NCBI RefSeq assembly: GCF_900115245.1
Contig: NZ_FOVT01000001.1
Span: forward strand, 62,001 to 126,000
From: Mesorhizobium sp. NFR06
GTDB lineage: Bacteria; Pseudomonadota; Alphaproteobacteria; Rhizobiales; Rhizobiaceae
Reading direction: 5' to 3'
DNA length: 64,000 bases
The position numbers were made by a program, and so were the translations under genes. Positions 37,339 through 48,060 of this stretch are shown here, one piece after another. Positions within the stretch are counted from its first letter, which is position 1; each line of letters begins with the position of its first letter. The notes beneath the pieces were generated by a model that saw only the letters and a program-made list of their open reading frames with translations, made no database searches and was not told where the DNA came from.

Positions 37339-38445
37339 ATGGACACGCTCACGATCGGCGCAAAGGGCATCTCCGTTTCCCTCGATCTCGCCGTCGGCCA
37401 CATCGCAGCCATGGAGATCGAAGCCGGCGGCCGCACGCTGAAGCCGCTGCATCGCGCCCCCTGGGTCGGCTCGCCGCGCGAGACGTTGCCGCAAAACCTG
37501 CCCGAAGGCACGGTGCGCCTCTCCGGCGATTTCCTTTGCGCGCCGTTCTCCACCAGCGACGTCGAGGCGGCGCCCCTGCATGGCTGGCCGGCCAACAGTG
37601 AGTGGGACGTCGTTGAAAACAGTGCCATCGCCGGCGTCCGGCGCGCCGTCTTGCGGCTGCGCCGCAAAGTGATGGGTGCCACCGTCGATAAGGTTTTGAC
37701 GCTGCGCGACAATCATCCCTTCCTCTACCAGGAGCACATCTTTTCCGGCGGCTCCGGCGCCATCTCCGTCGCCCATCATCCGATGACGGCGATGCAGGAC
37801 GGCGGCCGGCTTGCCTTCTCGCCCAAGCGCGTGGCGGTCACGTCCGCCTCGCCGCTGGAGCCTGATCCGGCGCGCGGCCGCTTTCGCCTTGCCTATCCTG
37901 CCCGCGCCACCGATCTCACGCAGTTCCCGCTGGCCGCCGGCGGCACCGCAGACCTCACCGACTATCGCATGGAGGACAAGCGCGAGGATTTCATCACACT
38001 GGTCGAGGCCGATCACGGCGGCCCGGGCTGGACGGCTATCGCGCGCCGCGCCGAGCAGGATCTGGTGCTGGTGCTGAAGAATCCGGCCGAGTTGCCGATC
38101 ACCATGCTGTGGTTCAGCAATGGCGGGCGCGACTATGCGCCCTGGAGCGGCCGCCATCTGGGCGTGCTCGGCATCGAGGACGGTTGCGCCGCGGTCGGCC
38201 ATGCCGCCTCGCTCGGCGACAACTGGCTGAAGCATGAAGGCATTGCGACCGCCTTCGCGCTGGCCCAAGGACGATCGTTCTCGTTCCGCCATGTCATCGG
38301 CGCCGTTCCGTTCACCCAGGCCGAGCCGCCAAGCGGACTGGAAACCGTGCCCGACCGATTGCGCATCCTTGCTTCGAACGGCGCGACCCGGGAGGTGCCT
38401 TTCGACGGCGAATTCCTGCGCATCGGCCGATCCGTTCCGGCGTGA
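37339..38445 (+). CDS. Aldose 1-epimerase (mutarotase)-like protein
   Basis: A 368-residue beta-sandwich protein of the galactose mutarotase superfamily. DNHPFLYQEHIFSGGSG and VAHHPMTAM carry histidines that may form the active site, and TMLWFSNGGRDYAPWSG resembles the late family block. Overall similarity to classic GalM is weak, and a DUF4432- or LacX-like role is possible. It probably acts on sugar anomers. GGGGAGG precedes the ATG at 37339; a TTG at 37258 would extend it into the repeat. The P-loop kinase gene follows 203 bases later, and a functional link is only suggestive. Confidence 0.65.
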   Translation: MDTLTIGAKGISVSLDLAVGHIAAMEIEAGGRTLKPLHRAPWVGSPRETLPQNLPEGTVRLSGDFLCAPFSTSDVEAAPLHGWPANSEWDVVENSAIAGVRRAVLRLRRKVMGATVDKVLTLRDNHPFLYQEHIFSGGSGAISVAHHPMTAMQDGGRLAFSPKRVAVTSASPLEPDPARGRFRLAYPARATDLTQFPLAAGGTADLTDYRMEDKREDFITLVEADHGGPGWTAIARRAEQDLVLVLKNPAELPITMLWFSNGGRDYAPWSGRHLGVLGIEDGCAAVGHAASLGDNWLKHEGIATAFALAQGRSFSFRHVIGAVPFTQAEPPSGLETVPDRLRILASNGATREVPFDGEFLRIGRSVPA

Positions 38446-38648
38446 AGGTTCAGGCCACAGCGCCTGAGATCTCGTCAATCCAGGGCGGAGCAAGGAGCGT
38501 GGATGACGAAGGGATGGGCGTCTCGGCTAATCTCGAAGGCGGGAGACTGCCCGACAAGCCGTCGAAACGTTGGCATCATGTAACCAGGTTTGAAATTTCC
38601 GCCGACAGCCGCCAAGATGTGGCCGGATTCGCTAACGCAGAGGCGCCG

Positions 38649-39260
38649 ATGTCCGACCTAGCCCATATCACCGCCGCCATCTTCAAGCGCGCCGGCAAAG
38701 CCAAGCGTTTCGTCGTTGCCATCGCCGGCCCGCCGGGAGCCGGCAAGTCGACCATATCGGGCAGGTTGCATGAATTGCTGCCCGAAGGCACGTCCGAAGT
38801 CGTGCCGATGGATGGCTTCCATTATGACGACATCATTCTCAACCGCCGTGGCTTGCGCTCGCGCAAGGGCGCGCCGGAAACCTTCGATTTCGCCGGCTTC
38901 GAGACGCTGTTGAAGCGCATCCGCTCCGGCGAGCCCGATATCGCCATCCCGGTGTTCGATCGCAACATCGAGTTGTCGCGCGCGGCGGCCGAGATCGTTT
39001 CCGCCGACGCCAAGTTCATCCTCGTCGAGGGCAATTATCTGCTGCTCGACGAGGAGCCGTGGTCGCGGCTGGCGCCTTTGTTCGATTTCACCATCTTCGT
39101 CGACGTGCCGCGGGGCGAGCTCGAGCGTCGGTTGATGGAGCGCTGGCGCGAACACGGCAAGTCCGATGAGGACGCCCGCGCCTGGATCGCCTCCAATGAC
39201 ATGCCCAACATCGAGCGGGTGCTGGCGCGGCGCCGGCCGGCCGACATGGTCATTGGTTAA
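38649..39260 (+). CDS. P-loop kinase of the uridine/pantothenate kinase type
   Basis: A 203-residue kinase with Walker A GPPGAGKST (27-35), the MDGFHYDD substrate segment and RKGAPETFDF, as in COG1072-type nucleoside/pantothenate kinases; FILVEGNYLLL is the Walker B region. Close relatives in rhizobia accompany fructose transporters (FrcK-like), so the substrate may be a sugar or nucleoside. The stop codon lies in an 18-bp tandem duplication (39247-39282). The ATG at 38649 is the natural start; the open frame runs back to 38442 through a degenerate CGTCAT-type repeat. Confidence 0.8.
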   Translation: MSDLAHITAAIFKRAGKAKRFVVAIAGPPGAGKSTISGRLHELLPEGTSEVVPMDGFHYDDIILNRRGLRSRKGAPETFDFAGFETLLKRIRSGEPDIAIPVFDRNIELSRAAAEIVSADAKFILVEGNYLLLDEEPWSRLAPLFDFTIFVDVPRGELERRLMERWREHGKSDEDARAWIASNDMPNIERVLARRRPADMVIG

Positions 39261-39282
39261 TGACTGGTCATTGGTCAATGAC
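39247..39282. repeat. 18-bp tandem duplication spanning a stop codon
   Basis: TGGTCATTGGTTAATGAC (39247-39264) is followed directly by TGGTCATTGGTCAATGAC (39265-39282), with one difference. The kinase stop TAA is at 39258-39260 in the first copy. The second copy contains the palindrome GGTCATTGGTCAATGACC, so it could form a small hairpin in the mRNA 3' end. Confidence 0.75.
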
Positions 39283-39445
39283 CCTGCTGATTGGTTAACC
39301 CGCTCAATTTTCAATATTTTTCGACGGGAACCTTAAGGTTTTCACGCCGTTATGACCCTATCCCGAATTGTCCGGCGCCGGAGCAGGACGGTGTGCAACC
39401 GCATTCCGTCCCGAATTGCGGAAAAGAAATAGCAGGAGCCGTCAG

Positions 39446-39772
39446 ATGGCAGCCAACAGCAGAAAACCCGCGGCCAAAAAAACCAGGGCCGGCCAATCCA
39501 GGACGACGCAGGTCAAGCCTGGCGCGGGCCCCGCGGTCGCGGAGCGTTCGAAAGATGTCAAGCCGACTTTCGGCAAGGCGTCGCCGAAGAAAGTAACGCC
39601 CGACGCGCTTCACAAGGTCGCGGCCAAGAGCGCGAAGCATCCAAAGCCGGCGGCAAAGAAATCCGGCCCGATCCGCACCGTTGCGAGCGTCGCGACGGGA
39701 GCGGTCGTCGCCACCGCGAGGCTTGCGGCCTCCGTGTTCGGCCGGGGTGGCGCCAAGGCCAAGGCGAAATAG
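39446..39772 (+). CDS. Lys/Ala-rich basic protein, function unknown
   Basis: A 108-residue protein rich in Lys, Ala, Pro and Ser, with many KPAAKK-type motifs as in histone H1-like or nucleoid-associated tails. Residues about 78-102 are more hydrophobic (RTVASVATGAVVATARLAASVFG), possibly a membrane segment or amphipathic helix. AGGAG stands eight bases before the ATG at 39446. No domain is recognised. DNA binding or simple structural disorder are both possible. It is convergent with the GST gene. Confidence 0.6.
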   Translation: MAANSRKPAAKKTRAGQSRTTQVKPGAGPAVAERSKDVKPTFGKASPKKVTPDALHKVAAKSAKHPKPAAKKSGPIRTVASVATGAVVATARLAASVFGRGGAKAKAK

Positions 39773-39791
39773 AGACGCTGAACCGCTCTTC

Positions 39792-40496
39792 TTAACCCTT
39801 TGCCGGGATGGTTAGGCCGCGTTTCACCGCCGGCCGCGCCAGGCCGCGCTCCAGCCATTCGGCGACGGTCGGGAAATCATCGAAGCCGACCAGTTCGCGC
39901 GCCTCGTAGAAGCCGATCAGGTTGCGCACCCAGCCCAGCATCGAAACGTCGGCGATGCTGTAGTCGTCGTCCATGATCCACTTGCGGCCCTTCAGGCGCG
40001 TTTCCAGGACGCCGATCAGCCGCCGCGACTCGTCGCGGTAACGCTCCAGCGGCCGCTTGTCGGCGATCTCGCGTCCGGCGAATTTGTGGAAGAAGCCGAC
40101 CTGTCCGAAGATCGGGCCGATCGCCGCCATCTGGAAGAACACCCACTGGATCGTCTCGTAGCGTCGCGCCGGATCGGCGGGAATGAGCTTGCCGGTCTTG
40201 TCGGCCAGGTAGAGCAGGATGGCGCCGGACTCGAACAGGCCGATCGGCTTGCCGCCCGGACCGTCCGGATCGATGATCGCCGGTATCTTGCCGTTCGGGT
40301 TGAGCGACAGGAATTCCGGCGTCCAGCTCTCGTTCTTACCGATATCGACGTAGTGCGGCTCGTAGGGCAGGCCGATCTCCTCCAGCGCGATCGAGACCTT
40401 CACGCCATTGGGAGTCGTGGCGGAATAAAGCTGCAGCCGGTCGGGGTGGTTGGCCGGCCAGCGCTTGGCGATCGGAAAGGCGGACAGGTCGGTCAT
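39792..40496 (-). CDS. Glutathione S-transferase family protein (YfcG/YghU-like)
   Basis: A 234-residue soluble GST. The N-terminal thioredoxin-like domain (about 20-105) has the nu-class-like block LYSATTPNGVKVSIALEE, with Thr/Asn in place of a catalytic Ser/Cys, LNPNGKIPAI and ESGAILLYLADK (glutathione-binding). The C-terminal helical domain has WVFFQMAAIGPIFGQ and YSIADVSMLGW. Nu-class enzymes act as disulfide-bond reductases with glutathione. It is a stand-alone gene. It is complete and distinct from the truncated GST part fused at 48061. Confidence 0.9.
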   Translation of the reverse strand: MTDLSAFPIAKRWPANHPDRLQLYSATTPNGVKVSIALEEIGLPYEPHYVDIGKNESWTPEFLSLNPNGKIPAIIDPDGPGGKPIGLFESGAILLYLADKTGKLIPADPARRYETIQWVFFQMAAIGPIFGQVGFFHKFAGREIADKRPLERYRDESRRLIGVLETRLKGRKWIMDDDYSIADVSMLGWVRNLIGFYEARELVGFDDFPTVAEWLERGLARPAVKRGLTIPAKG

Positions 40497-40633
40497 CGGA
40501 AACTCCGAATGCGTGGAATGGCGCCGGGCGGCGCTCGTGGCGGGCGAAAAAAGAATTAGGACCCTGGCCGGCCGGGATCAATACGCCGGCAAGCGGCCTG
40601 CCATGCACATTTCAGGCAGCCAGCCGGCTGTGA

Positions 40634-41842
40634 TCAGACCGCCTTGAAAGCCAGCACCGCATTGGTTCCGCCGAAGGCAAAACTGTTGCTCAGCGCCGCG
40701 CGCACCTTGCGCTCGCGCGCCACGTTCGGCGTCACGTCGAGGTCGCATTCAGGATCGGGCTCGCGGTAATTGGCGGTCGGCGGCACGATGCCGTCGCGGA
40801 TCGCCATCACGCAGGCGATCATCTCCAGCCCGCCGGACGCGCCGAGGCAATGCGCATGCATCGATTTTGTCGACGACACCGAAAGCGAACCGGCATGCTC
40901 GCCGAAGACGCGTTTGATCGCAGCGGTCTCGATCTGGTCGTTGGCCTTGGTGCCGGTGCCATGCGCATTGAGGTAGTCGACATCTTCCGCATTGAGCCCG
41001 GCATCGGCCAGGCAGAAGCGCATCGCCGCTTCCGGGCCCTCGACGGTCGGCGCGACGATGTCGGACGCGTCGGCCGAAAGGCCGATGCCGGCGATCTCGG
41101 CCAAAATGGTGGCGCCGCGCGCCATCGCGTGATCGTAGCTTTCCAGCACTGCCATGCCGGCGCCTTCGCCGAGCGAAAGGCCCTGGCGGTCGGCCGAGAA
41201 GGGGCGGCACGTATCGGGCGAGAGCACCCGCAGTGCCTCCCAACCCTTGAGCACGCCCCACACCAGCGGCGCCTCGGTGCCGCCCGCGACCACCACGTCG
41301 GCGCGGCCGAGCCTGATCTGGTCGACCGCCGAGGAAATAGCATGGTTGGCCGACGAGCAGGCCGAGGTGACGCCGAAGACCGGTCCGCGCAAGCCGAGAC
41401 TCATGCTCACCTGGCCGGCTGCCGCTCCCGGCATCACTTTCGGCACGGTGAAGATGGCGGCGCGGTTGCGCCCCTCGACCAGGATTGCGCGATAGTTCTC
41501 CTCGATGGTCTCGAAACCAGCGACACCGACGCCGATGACGGCGCCCATCCGGTAGGTGTTGTCGGCATGCGTCGTCAATCCGGACTGTCGCATGGCCTCG
41601 CGGGCCGCGATCACCGCCAGCAGGCTGAAGCGGTCCATCGACACCAGCTGCTTGCGGTCGATGCCATGGTCCGGTAATGCCTTGATTTCGCAGCCGACTT
41701 TGACCTTCAGGTCATGCAGAAACGGGTTCTCGATCGCGCCGATCGCCGAGCGGCCGGCGCGCATGGCATCCCACATTGCCGGCACATCGTTGCCGAGCCC
41801 GCAAATCCCGCCGATGCCGGTGATGACGACGCGTTTTTGCAT
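40634..41842 (-). CDS. Beta-ketoacyl-ACP synthase (NodE/FabF-like)
   Basis: A 402-residue condensing enzyme. The catalytic triad is Cys162 ([11 protein letters not shown]), His294 ([11 protein letters not shown]) and His331 ([12 protein letters not shown]), all present. It elongates acyl chains on a carrier protein. With the preceding ACP gene (4 bases upstream) it forms a NodE/NodF-like pair, of nodulation NodE length (about 400). In nodulation, NodFE makes unsaturated fatty acids for Nod factors. No nod box is found upstream, and the position beside urease genes suggests a housekeeping or separate lipid role. FabF proper would need FabG-type partners, which are absent here. Confidence 0.85.
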   Translation of the reverse strand: MQKRVVITGIGGICGLGNDVPAMWDAMRAGRSAIGAIENPFLHDLKVKVGCEIKALPDHGIDRKQLVSMDRFSLLAVIAAREAMRQSGLTTHADNTYRMGAVIGVGVAGFETIEENYRAILVEGRNRAAIFTVPKVMPGAAAGQVSMSLGLRGPVFGVTSACSSANHAISSAVDQIRLGRADVVVAGGTEAPLVWGVLKGWEALRVLSPDTCRPFSADRQGLSLGEGAGMAVLESYDHAMARGATILAEIAGIGLSADASDIVAPTVEGPEAAMRFCLADAGLNAEDVDYLNAHGTGTKANDQIETAAIKRVFGEHAGSLSVSSTKSMHAHCLGASGGLEMIACVMAIRDGIVPPTANYREPDPECDLDVTPNVARERKVRAALSNSFAFGGTNAVLAFKAV

Positions 41843-41846
41843 GCAG

Positions 41847-42101
41847 TCAGGCTTTTTTCGCGATCAGTTCGCGAACCGCCTCGACCATGTCGCCGACGTT
41901 CTTGAGATTGCTCCAGGCGTCGACGGTGTTCATCTCGATCTCGACGCCATATTTTTCCTCGAGGTCGAAGATGATCTCCGTCAACTCCAGCGAATGGATG
42001 CCAAGCGTGTTGAGATCGGTGCTGGTGGTGATCTCTTCGCCGCCAGTATCGGCATGCGCTTTAATCTTTTCGATGATCTCGGTCGTCAGCTGGTCAGCCA
42101 T
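41847..42101 (-). CDS. NodF-like acyl carrier protein
   Basis: An 84-residue carrier with the phosphopantetheine attachment at Ser37 in [20 protein letters not shown]. The text around it ([19 protein letters not shown]) resembles rhizobial NodF more than FabC-type AcpP, which has GADSLDTVE. It lies four bases upstream of the condensing-enzyme gene, so the two are co-expressed and probably partners. A possible promoter on the minus strand is TTGCTT-17-TATAGA (42255-42227). Function is unproven; a nod box is absent. Confidence 0.85.
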   Translation of the reverse strand: MADQLTTEIIEKIKAHADTGGEEITTSTDLNTLGIHSLELTEIIFDLEEKYGVEIEMNTVDAWSNLKNVGDMVEAVRELIAKKA

Positions 42102-42226
42102 TCGGTTCCTTCCCTGTCGTTTGCCGACCCCAACCGATCAGCGCCCTTTTTTTGATCCCCGGATCCAATAAACGCCGTTGCCCTTACCTCGCCAGGCATC
42201 GCGCGACCGCTCCAAGGTGGCTTCCC

Positions 42227-42255
42227 TCTATAGAAACCGAAACGATGTCAAGCAA
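42227..42255 (-). promoter_or_regulatory. Candidate promoter of the ACP/condensing-enzyme pair
   Basis: On the minus strand TTGCTT (42255-42250), 17 bases, then TATAGA (42232-42227) resemble sigma-70 elements; an overlapping TTGACA (42251-42246) would have a short spacer of 13. It lies about 125 bases upstream of the ACP gene. Confidence 0.35.
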
Positions 42256-42306
42256 CAAGCGATATATCGACAAAGCCGCTGGAGTGCTTAACCTGGGATC
42301 GTGGAC

Positions 42307-43173
42307 ATGATCGACAACACCCGACCCGCCTTGCCTGCCGCGCAACGAGTTGCCGGGCTAGGCAGGCTTTTCTGCGGCAAAAGTGACGGCCGGACGCGCT
42401 TGCAGCGGCTTTACCAGGACGGATCGGCCAAGATCCGCTTGCCGGCCGTGCAAGGCGATCCGCTCGAGGTGGTGCTGATCAACACCGCCGGCGGGCTGAC
42501 CGGCGGCGACCGTCTCGGCTGGACCATCGAGGTTGGCGCTGACGCCTCTGCCTCCATCACCACCCAGGCCTGCGAGAAGGTTTATCGCGCCGCCGACGAC
42601 AGGGCCGAGACTAGCGTCGGCCTGCGGGTCGGTCGGGGCGGCCGCATAGCCTGGCTGCCGCAGGAAACCATCGTTTTCGACCGGGCCGCCTTCGCCCGCA
42701 CTCTGGATGTCGAGCTCGCGCAGGATGCCGAGGCATTGCTGCTCGAGGCCACGCTGTTCGGCCGGCTTGCGATGGGCGAGCGGATGGTTCAAGGCAGTTT
42801 CCATGACCGCTGGCGGGTTCGCCAGGGCGGTGCGCTGATTCATGCGGAGGATTTCCGGGTCGGCCCGGACATCGCGGCCTCGCTCCGGCGGCCGGCGGCG
42901 ACCGGCGGCGCGCTTGCCGTCGCCACGCTGCTGCTCGTCTCGCCGCAAGCGGAAAGCCTGCTGGAGCCGGCCCGCGCCATCGTCGGTGGCCCCGTTGACG
43001 GTGCCCCCGTCGTCGGTGGTTGGGGCGGCGCCAGTTTCTGGAGCGTCGGCCGATCTGGCAAGCTTCTTGCGAGGCTCTGTGCCGGCGACGGTTACCAGCT
43101 CCGCAAGCGGCTGGTCCCGCTCGTCGAACTGCTCAATGGGCGGGCGGGCCTGCCTAAATTGTGGTCACTCTGA
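42307..43173 (+). CDS. ureD: Urease accessory protein UreD
   Basis: UreD helps load nickel into apo-urease with UreF and UreG. The 288-residue protein has the family blocks [10 protein letters not shown] (after residue 60), [11 protein letters not shown] and [17 protein letters not shown] at 42295-42298 lies eight bases before the ATG at 42307; the GTG at 42301 would be only two bases away and is rejected. It heads the urease cluster and is followed 22 bases later by ureA. No promoter is evident in the 205-base divergent gap. Confidence 0.93.
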   Translation: MIDNTRPALPAAQRVAGLGRLFCGKSDGRTRLQRLYQDGSAKIRLPAVQGDPLEVVLINTAGGLTGGDRLGWTIEVGADASASITTQACEKVYRAADDRAETSVGLRVGRGGRIAWLPQETIVFDRAAFARTLDVELAQDAEALLLEATLFGRLAMGERMVQGSFHDRWRVRQGGALIHAEDFRVGPDIAASLRRPAATGGALAVATLLLVSPQAESLLEPARAIVGGPVDGAPVVGGWGGASFWSVGRSGKLLARLCAGDGYQLRKRLVPLVELLNGRAGLPKLWSL

Positions 43174-43195
43174 TTTCGATTGCCGGGATATCTGC

Positions 43196-43498
43196 ATGAA
43201 CCTGACGCCGCGTGAAAAAGACAAGCTCCTCATCGCCATGGCGGCGATGGTGGCGCGCAAGCGGTTGGAGCGTGGCGTCAAGCTGAACCATCCGGAGGCC
43301 ATCGCCTTGATCACCGACTTCGTCGTCGAAGGCGCGCGCGATGGTCGTCCGGTCGCCGAGCTGATGGAGGCGGGAGCGCATGTCCTCACCCGCGCCCAGG
43401 TCATGGACGGCATCGCCGAGATGATCCACGACGTCCAGGTCGAAGCGACGTTTCCCGACGGCACCAAGCTGGTGACCGTGCATGAACCAATCAGGTGA
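43196..43498 (+). CDS. ureA: Urease gamma subunit
   Basis: The 100-residue gamma subunit of the (alpha-beta-gamma)3 urease, which splits urea to ammonia and carbamate in the cytoplasm. Length and sequence ([50 protein letters not shown]) are typical. A longer open frame runs back to 42842 inside ureD and is not real. A DUF1272 gene follows 12 bases downstream, so ureA and ureB are not adjacent, as in other rhizobia. Confidence 0.97.
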   Translation: MNLTPREKDKLLIAMAAMVARKRLERGVKLNHPEAIALITDFVVEGARDGRPVAELMEAGAHVLTRAQVMDGIAEMIHDVQVEATFPDGTKLVTVHEPIR

Positions 43499-43510
43499 GG
43501 AGAAAGACCG

Positions 43511-43765
43511 ATGCTGGAGCTCAGGCCCAATTGCGAATGTTGCGACAAGGATCTGCCTCCCGAGGCGACCGACGCGCTGATCTGCACCTTCGAATGCACC
43601 TTCTGCGCCGACTGCGCGGACAATGTACTGGGCGGCGTCTGCCCGAATTGCGGCGGCAATTTCTCGCCGCGGCCGATCCGGCCGGCGGCCAAGCTGGCGA
43701 AATATCCGCCATCGGCCAGGCGCGTGCTCAAGGCCGAAGGCTGCGGTCCGCGCAAGGCCGCTTAA
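43511..43765 (+). CDS. DUF1272 cysteine-rich protein
   Basis: An 84-residue protein with eight cysteines in the first 54 residues, arranged as NCECCDKDLPP, CTFECTFCADCAD and CPNCGG, indicating metal (zinc-ribbon-like) binding. It matches DUF1272. Its function is unknown. Between ureA and hupE it could assist metal handling, but similar genes occur apart from urease. GGAGAAAG precedes the ATG. Confidence 0.85.
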   Translation: MLELRPNCECCDKDLPPEATDALICTFECTFCADCADNVLGGVCPNCGGNFSPRPIRPAAKLAKYPPSARRVLKAEGCGPRKAA

Positions 43766-43791
43766 CCGGGTCAATTGGAAAGGGCAGAAAG

Positions 43792-44385
43792 ATGATCCCC
43801 GCTTCGACGAAACGAACCGCTCTCGCCGCGATCCTTTTGCTGGCAGCCGCCATGCCGGCCTACGCTCATGTCGGCGTCGGCGCGACCTCGTCCTTCGCCG
43901 CCGGTTTCGCGCATCCGCTGTCCGGCCTCGACCACATGACGGTCATGATCGCCGTCGGCCTGTGGGCGGCGCTGAAGGGCGGCAAGGCGATCTGGGCCTG
44001 GCCGCTCGCCTTTGTCGGCGTGATGCTGGTCGGCGGCGCGCTCGGCATGCTGCATGTGCCGTTGCCGTTCGTCGAACCAGCAACCCTTGCCTCCGTAGTG
44101 GCGCTCGGCCTGCTGCTGGGGCTGGTGGTCGACTTGCCGGTCGCGTCGGGTGTGGCCATCATCGGGCTGTTCGCGCTCTTCCACGGCCATGCGCATGGCA
44201 CCGAAGTGCCAGAGAATGCCGGCGGCCTGGAATATATGGCCGGCTTTGCCGCCACCACGGCGCTGCTCCATGGCGTCGGCATTGCCGCCGGCCTCGGGCT
44301 CGGCCTGCGCTTTCGCAGCCTGGCGCGCGCCGCCGGTGCCGCTTGCGCGGTGGTCGGCGTCGGCCTCGCCCTCGGCGTTCTGTGA
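43792..44385 (+). CDS. hupE: HupE/UreJ-family nickel permease
   Basis: A 197-residue membrane protein with a signal-like first helix ending AYAH (to about 26) and six helices. Metal-binding histidines are seen in [15 protein letters not shown], the HupE motif HPxxGxDHxxxM, and in a second block [11 protein letters not shown]. HupE/UreJ proteins import nickel, needed by urease. It sits between ureA-DUF1272 and ureB. The ATG at 43792 is chosen because the protein then begins at the hydrophobic leader; the open frame back to 43495 overlaps DUF1272. Confidence 0.9.
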   Translation: MIPASTKRTALAAILLLAAAMPAYAHVGVGATSSFAAGFAHPLSGLDHMTVMIAVGLWAALKGGKAIWAWPLAFVGVMLVGGALGMLHVPLPFVEPATLASVVALGLLLGLVVDLPVASGVAIIGLFALFHGHAHGTEVPENAGGLEYMAGFAATTALLHGVGIAAGLGLGLRFRSLARAAGAACAVVGVGLALGVL

Positions 44386-44392
44386 GGGCGCG

Positions 44393-44698
44393 ATGATCCC
44401 CGGCGAAGTCATTGCGGCCAAAGGCGAGATCGAGCTCAACAAGGGCCGGCCGACCGTCACGCTCAAGGTCGCCAACACTGGCGACCGTCCGATCCAGGTC
44501 GGCAGCCACTATCATTTCTTCGAGACCAATGAGGGCCTGAAATTCGACCGCGAGCGGGCGCGCGGCATGCGGCTCGATATCGCCGCCGGCACCGCCACGC
44601 GCTTCGAGCCGGGACAGGAGCGCGATGTCACGCTGGTGCCGCTCGGCGGCAAACGCGAGGTCTATGGGTTCCAGCAGAAGGTTATGGGCAAGCTGTGA
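44393..44698 (+). CDS. ureB: Urease beta subunit
   Basis: A 101-residue subunit with the normal blocks [34 protein letters not shown] and ETxx-like C-terminal [12 protein letters not shown]. It assembles with UreA and UreC. The ATG is seven bases after the hupE stop, so the two are coupled. The next plus-strand urease gene, ureC, starts only 1.16 kb later, after two opposite-strand genes. Confidence 0.96.
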   Translation: MIPGEVIAAKGEIELNKGRPTVTLKVANTGDRPIQVGSHYHFFETNEGLKFDRERARGMRLDIAAGTATRFEPGQERDVTLVPLGGKREVYGFQQKVMGKL

Positions 44699-44718
44699 CG
44701 TCCGCCGAGGCGCTCAAA

Positions 44719-45204
44719 TCACTTCGGCGGCTTGGCGGCCGCGTAGATGACGATCTTACCGGGACTGTCGAACTCGACCGCGAGCACGTCCTCGGCCAGA
44801 ACGCGTCGCGAATCGATCGCGTTGAAGAGCAAGGCATTCGCCTCGATCTCCTGGCGCAGTTCGGCCACATCGTCCTGGTGCTGCTTGACCTTGTTCTCGA
44901 TAGCGGGCGGCGGCCCGCCTTCGCTGCGCGCCGCATCGGTCAGGAACACGATGTCGACCGTGTCGAGCTTGGTGATCTTGCGCACCGTGCCGATGTTTTC
45001 GCGGGTGCGGTCGATGGCCGTGATGACCTTTCCGGCCTCGGTTTTCGAGGATGTCTCTTCCTGCCGGATGTTCGAATCGACAATGACCGAGGCGGCCTTG
45101 TCATTGGCCAGAGGTTGCACCGGGAACGCGGCCCGCGGCGCGGCCAGAACGAGCGCGGCGGCAATCGCTGGGACATATCTTCCAAGGCGCGGGGCATTCG
45201 CCAT
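44719..45204 (-). CDS. Secreted hypothetical protein inside the urease cluster
   Basis: A 161-residue protein with a signal peptide (about 1-27, basic start and AAALVLAA core). The mature part is mixed alpha/beta, with a charged region ENKVKQHQDDVAELRQEIEA that may be a short coiled coil. No family is recognised. It is transcribed against the ure genes, 20 bases from the ureB stop, and lies beside a second such gene (45319). A GGGAG site precedes the ATG. A periplasmic structural or stress role is possible but unsupported. Confidence 0.65.
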   Translation of the reverse strand: MANAPRLGRYVPAIAAALVLAAPRAAFPVQPLANDKAASVIVDSNIRQEETSSKTEAGKVITAIDRTRENIGTVRKITKLDTVDIVFLTDAARSEGGPPPAIENKVKQHQDDVAELRQEIEANALLFNAIDSRRVLAEDVLAVEFDSPGKIVIYAAAKPPK

Positions 45205-45318
45205 CGCTCGCTCCCGGCTGTACTCGTGGCGGTGCGAAAGAAACGAAACGTCCCTGCTTGGCCGGAGGTTCCCCTAAAACGGCCGGCGGACCGCAGAGCG
45301 GCCCGCCTTGGCGTGCGA

Positions 45319-45687
45319 TCAGCTCGCCTTCTTGGTGATCAGCGTCAGCGCGCCGTTGGGCTGCATGCTGGCGGCAATCACTTGCGCCGAGCTCATGCCC
45401 TTGGCCTCGAGCGCGGACTTCACCTTGGGCGTCGCGTCGATCGACTTGCGCAATGTCTGCAGGCCGGCATCGCCGCGCTGCGCCACGATCTGGTTGACCT
45501 GCGTCTGCGCGTCCTTGGGCAGTTCGGTGATGTCGACCACGTTGACGCTCTGGATCGCCGGCGCGGCAGGCTGGCTCTTCGGCGCTGCCGGCGCCGGGCT
45601 GGGCTGCGGCGTTGTCTGCTGCTGAGCGCTCGCGGCTCCGACGAGCATCAGGGTGGCGGCTGCGGTGAAGAATATCGTTCTGCGCAT
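45319..45687 (-). CDS. Secreted hypothetical protein, Pro/Ala/Gln-rich N-terminus
   Basis: A 122-residue protein with a signal peptide (1-22, ending AASA), then a low-complexity linker rich in Gln, Pro and Ala (QQQTTPQPSPAPAAP), and a folded C-terminal part about 45-122 (NVVDITELPKDAQTQVNQIV). The C-terminal part is unrecognised. It is the second of two opposite-strand genes dividing ureB from ureC, 115 bases from the first. The start at 45687 is chosen because it puts the basic-hydrophobic leader first; an ATG at 45702 is possible. Confidence 0.65.
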   Translation of the reverse strand: MRRTIFFTAAATLMLVGAASAQQQTTPQPSPAPAAPKSQPAAPAIQSVNVVDITELPKDAQTQVNQIVAQRGDAGLQTLRKSIDATPKVKSALEAKGMSSAQVIAASMQPNGALTLITKKAS

Positions 45688-45854
45688 GGATGTTCCTTCC
45701 ATCGGTTTGGCAAACGGTCATTTCGGGCTGACTCGCCCACCTCAACCGCCAAATGGGAGCGCAAGGTGTCGTCGAGCGGGTCATTGCGTGACCATTGGAT
45801 GGCGACAATGTGCAAACCGCGCTCAATCAACCTGTATTCCGGGAGCAATCGCTG

Positions 45855-47567
<1,713 letters not shown>

Positions 47568-47600
47568 GATTGATGCGCCCACAAAAGTATCGGACGCATC

Positions 47601-48035
47601 ATGAATGAACAAAAGAAGTTGGCGTTGATTTCCAGGCTGGGCGCGCTGCGGGAATACAATGGCGGCGTCGCCCCGCTCGTTATGCCGCTGGTTACACTGG
47701 AAGAGTACTTCGAGGGGGCTGAAGGTGAAGCCGGATTGCTGTGCAACAGCCCGGAAGAGCCGGACAACGATACGATTCTCGCGAAATTCCAAGCGGTGCG
47801 AAAAAGACCCGAGGTTCACGACGTTCGCATAGCAATCGTGCAGTGTGATGATGGAGAATGGCCATTCTCGGATAAGGTGGTCATCACAACGCGCGCCAGC
47901 GAAGAAGACATCGTCAGCTGGCTACCATCGGGGTTTGAACCGGACGAAATGTGGCTAGGCGATGTAGATGACCTACCCGCCGAGCAAGTCGAGGTTCCGG
48001 CGGGCTACCGAAAGCTATGGCTCTGGTATGACTAA
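47601..48035 (+). CDS. Hypothetical protein between ureC and the GST chimera
   Basis: A 144-residue acidic protein (many Glu/Asp) ending in WLWYD. No family is recognised. The overall shape (LVTLEEYFEGAEGEAG, DVRIAIVQCDDGEWPFSD, VVITTRASEEDI) recalls small solitary immunity-like or regulatory proteins, but I would not assign one. No good ribosome-binding site is seen: the ATG directly follows an inverted repeat GATGCG/CGCATC (47572-47577, 47595-47600). Codon use is less GC-rich than in the flanking genes. It interrupts the ureC-ureE order. Confidence 0.65.
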   Translation: MNEQKKLALISRLGALREYNGGVAPLVMPLVTLEEYFEGAEGEAGLLCNSPEEPDNDTILAKFQAVRKRPEVHDVRIAIVQCDDGEWPFSDKVVITTRASEEDIVSWLPSGFEPDEMWLGDVDDLPAEQVEVPAGYRKLWLWYD

Positions 48036-48060
48036 CCGAAACGATCGGGTCGGTTCATAG

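Noticed and set aside
42102..42306. A nod box upstream of the NodF-like gene
   Set aside because: I looked for the ATC-N9-GAT pattern and long nod-box consensus on the minus strand; none is convincing.
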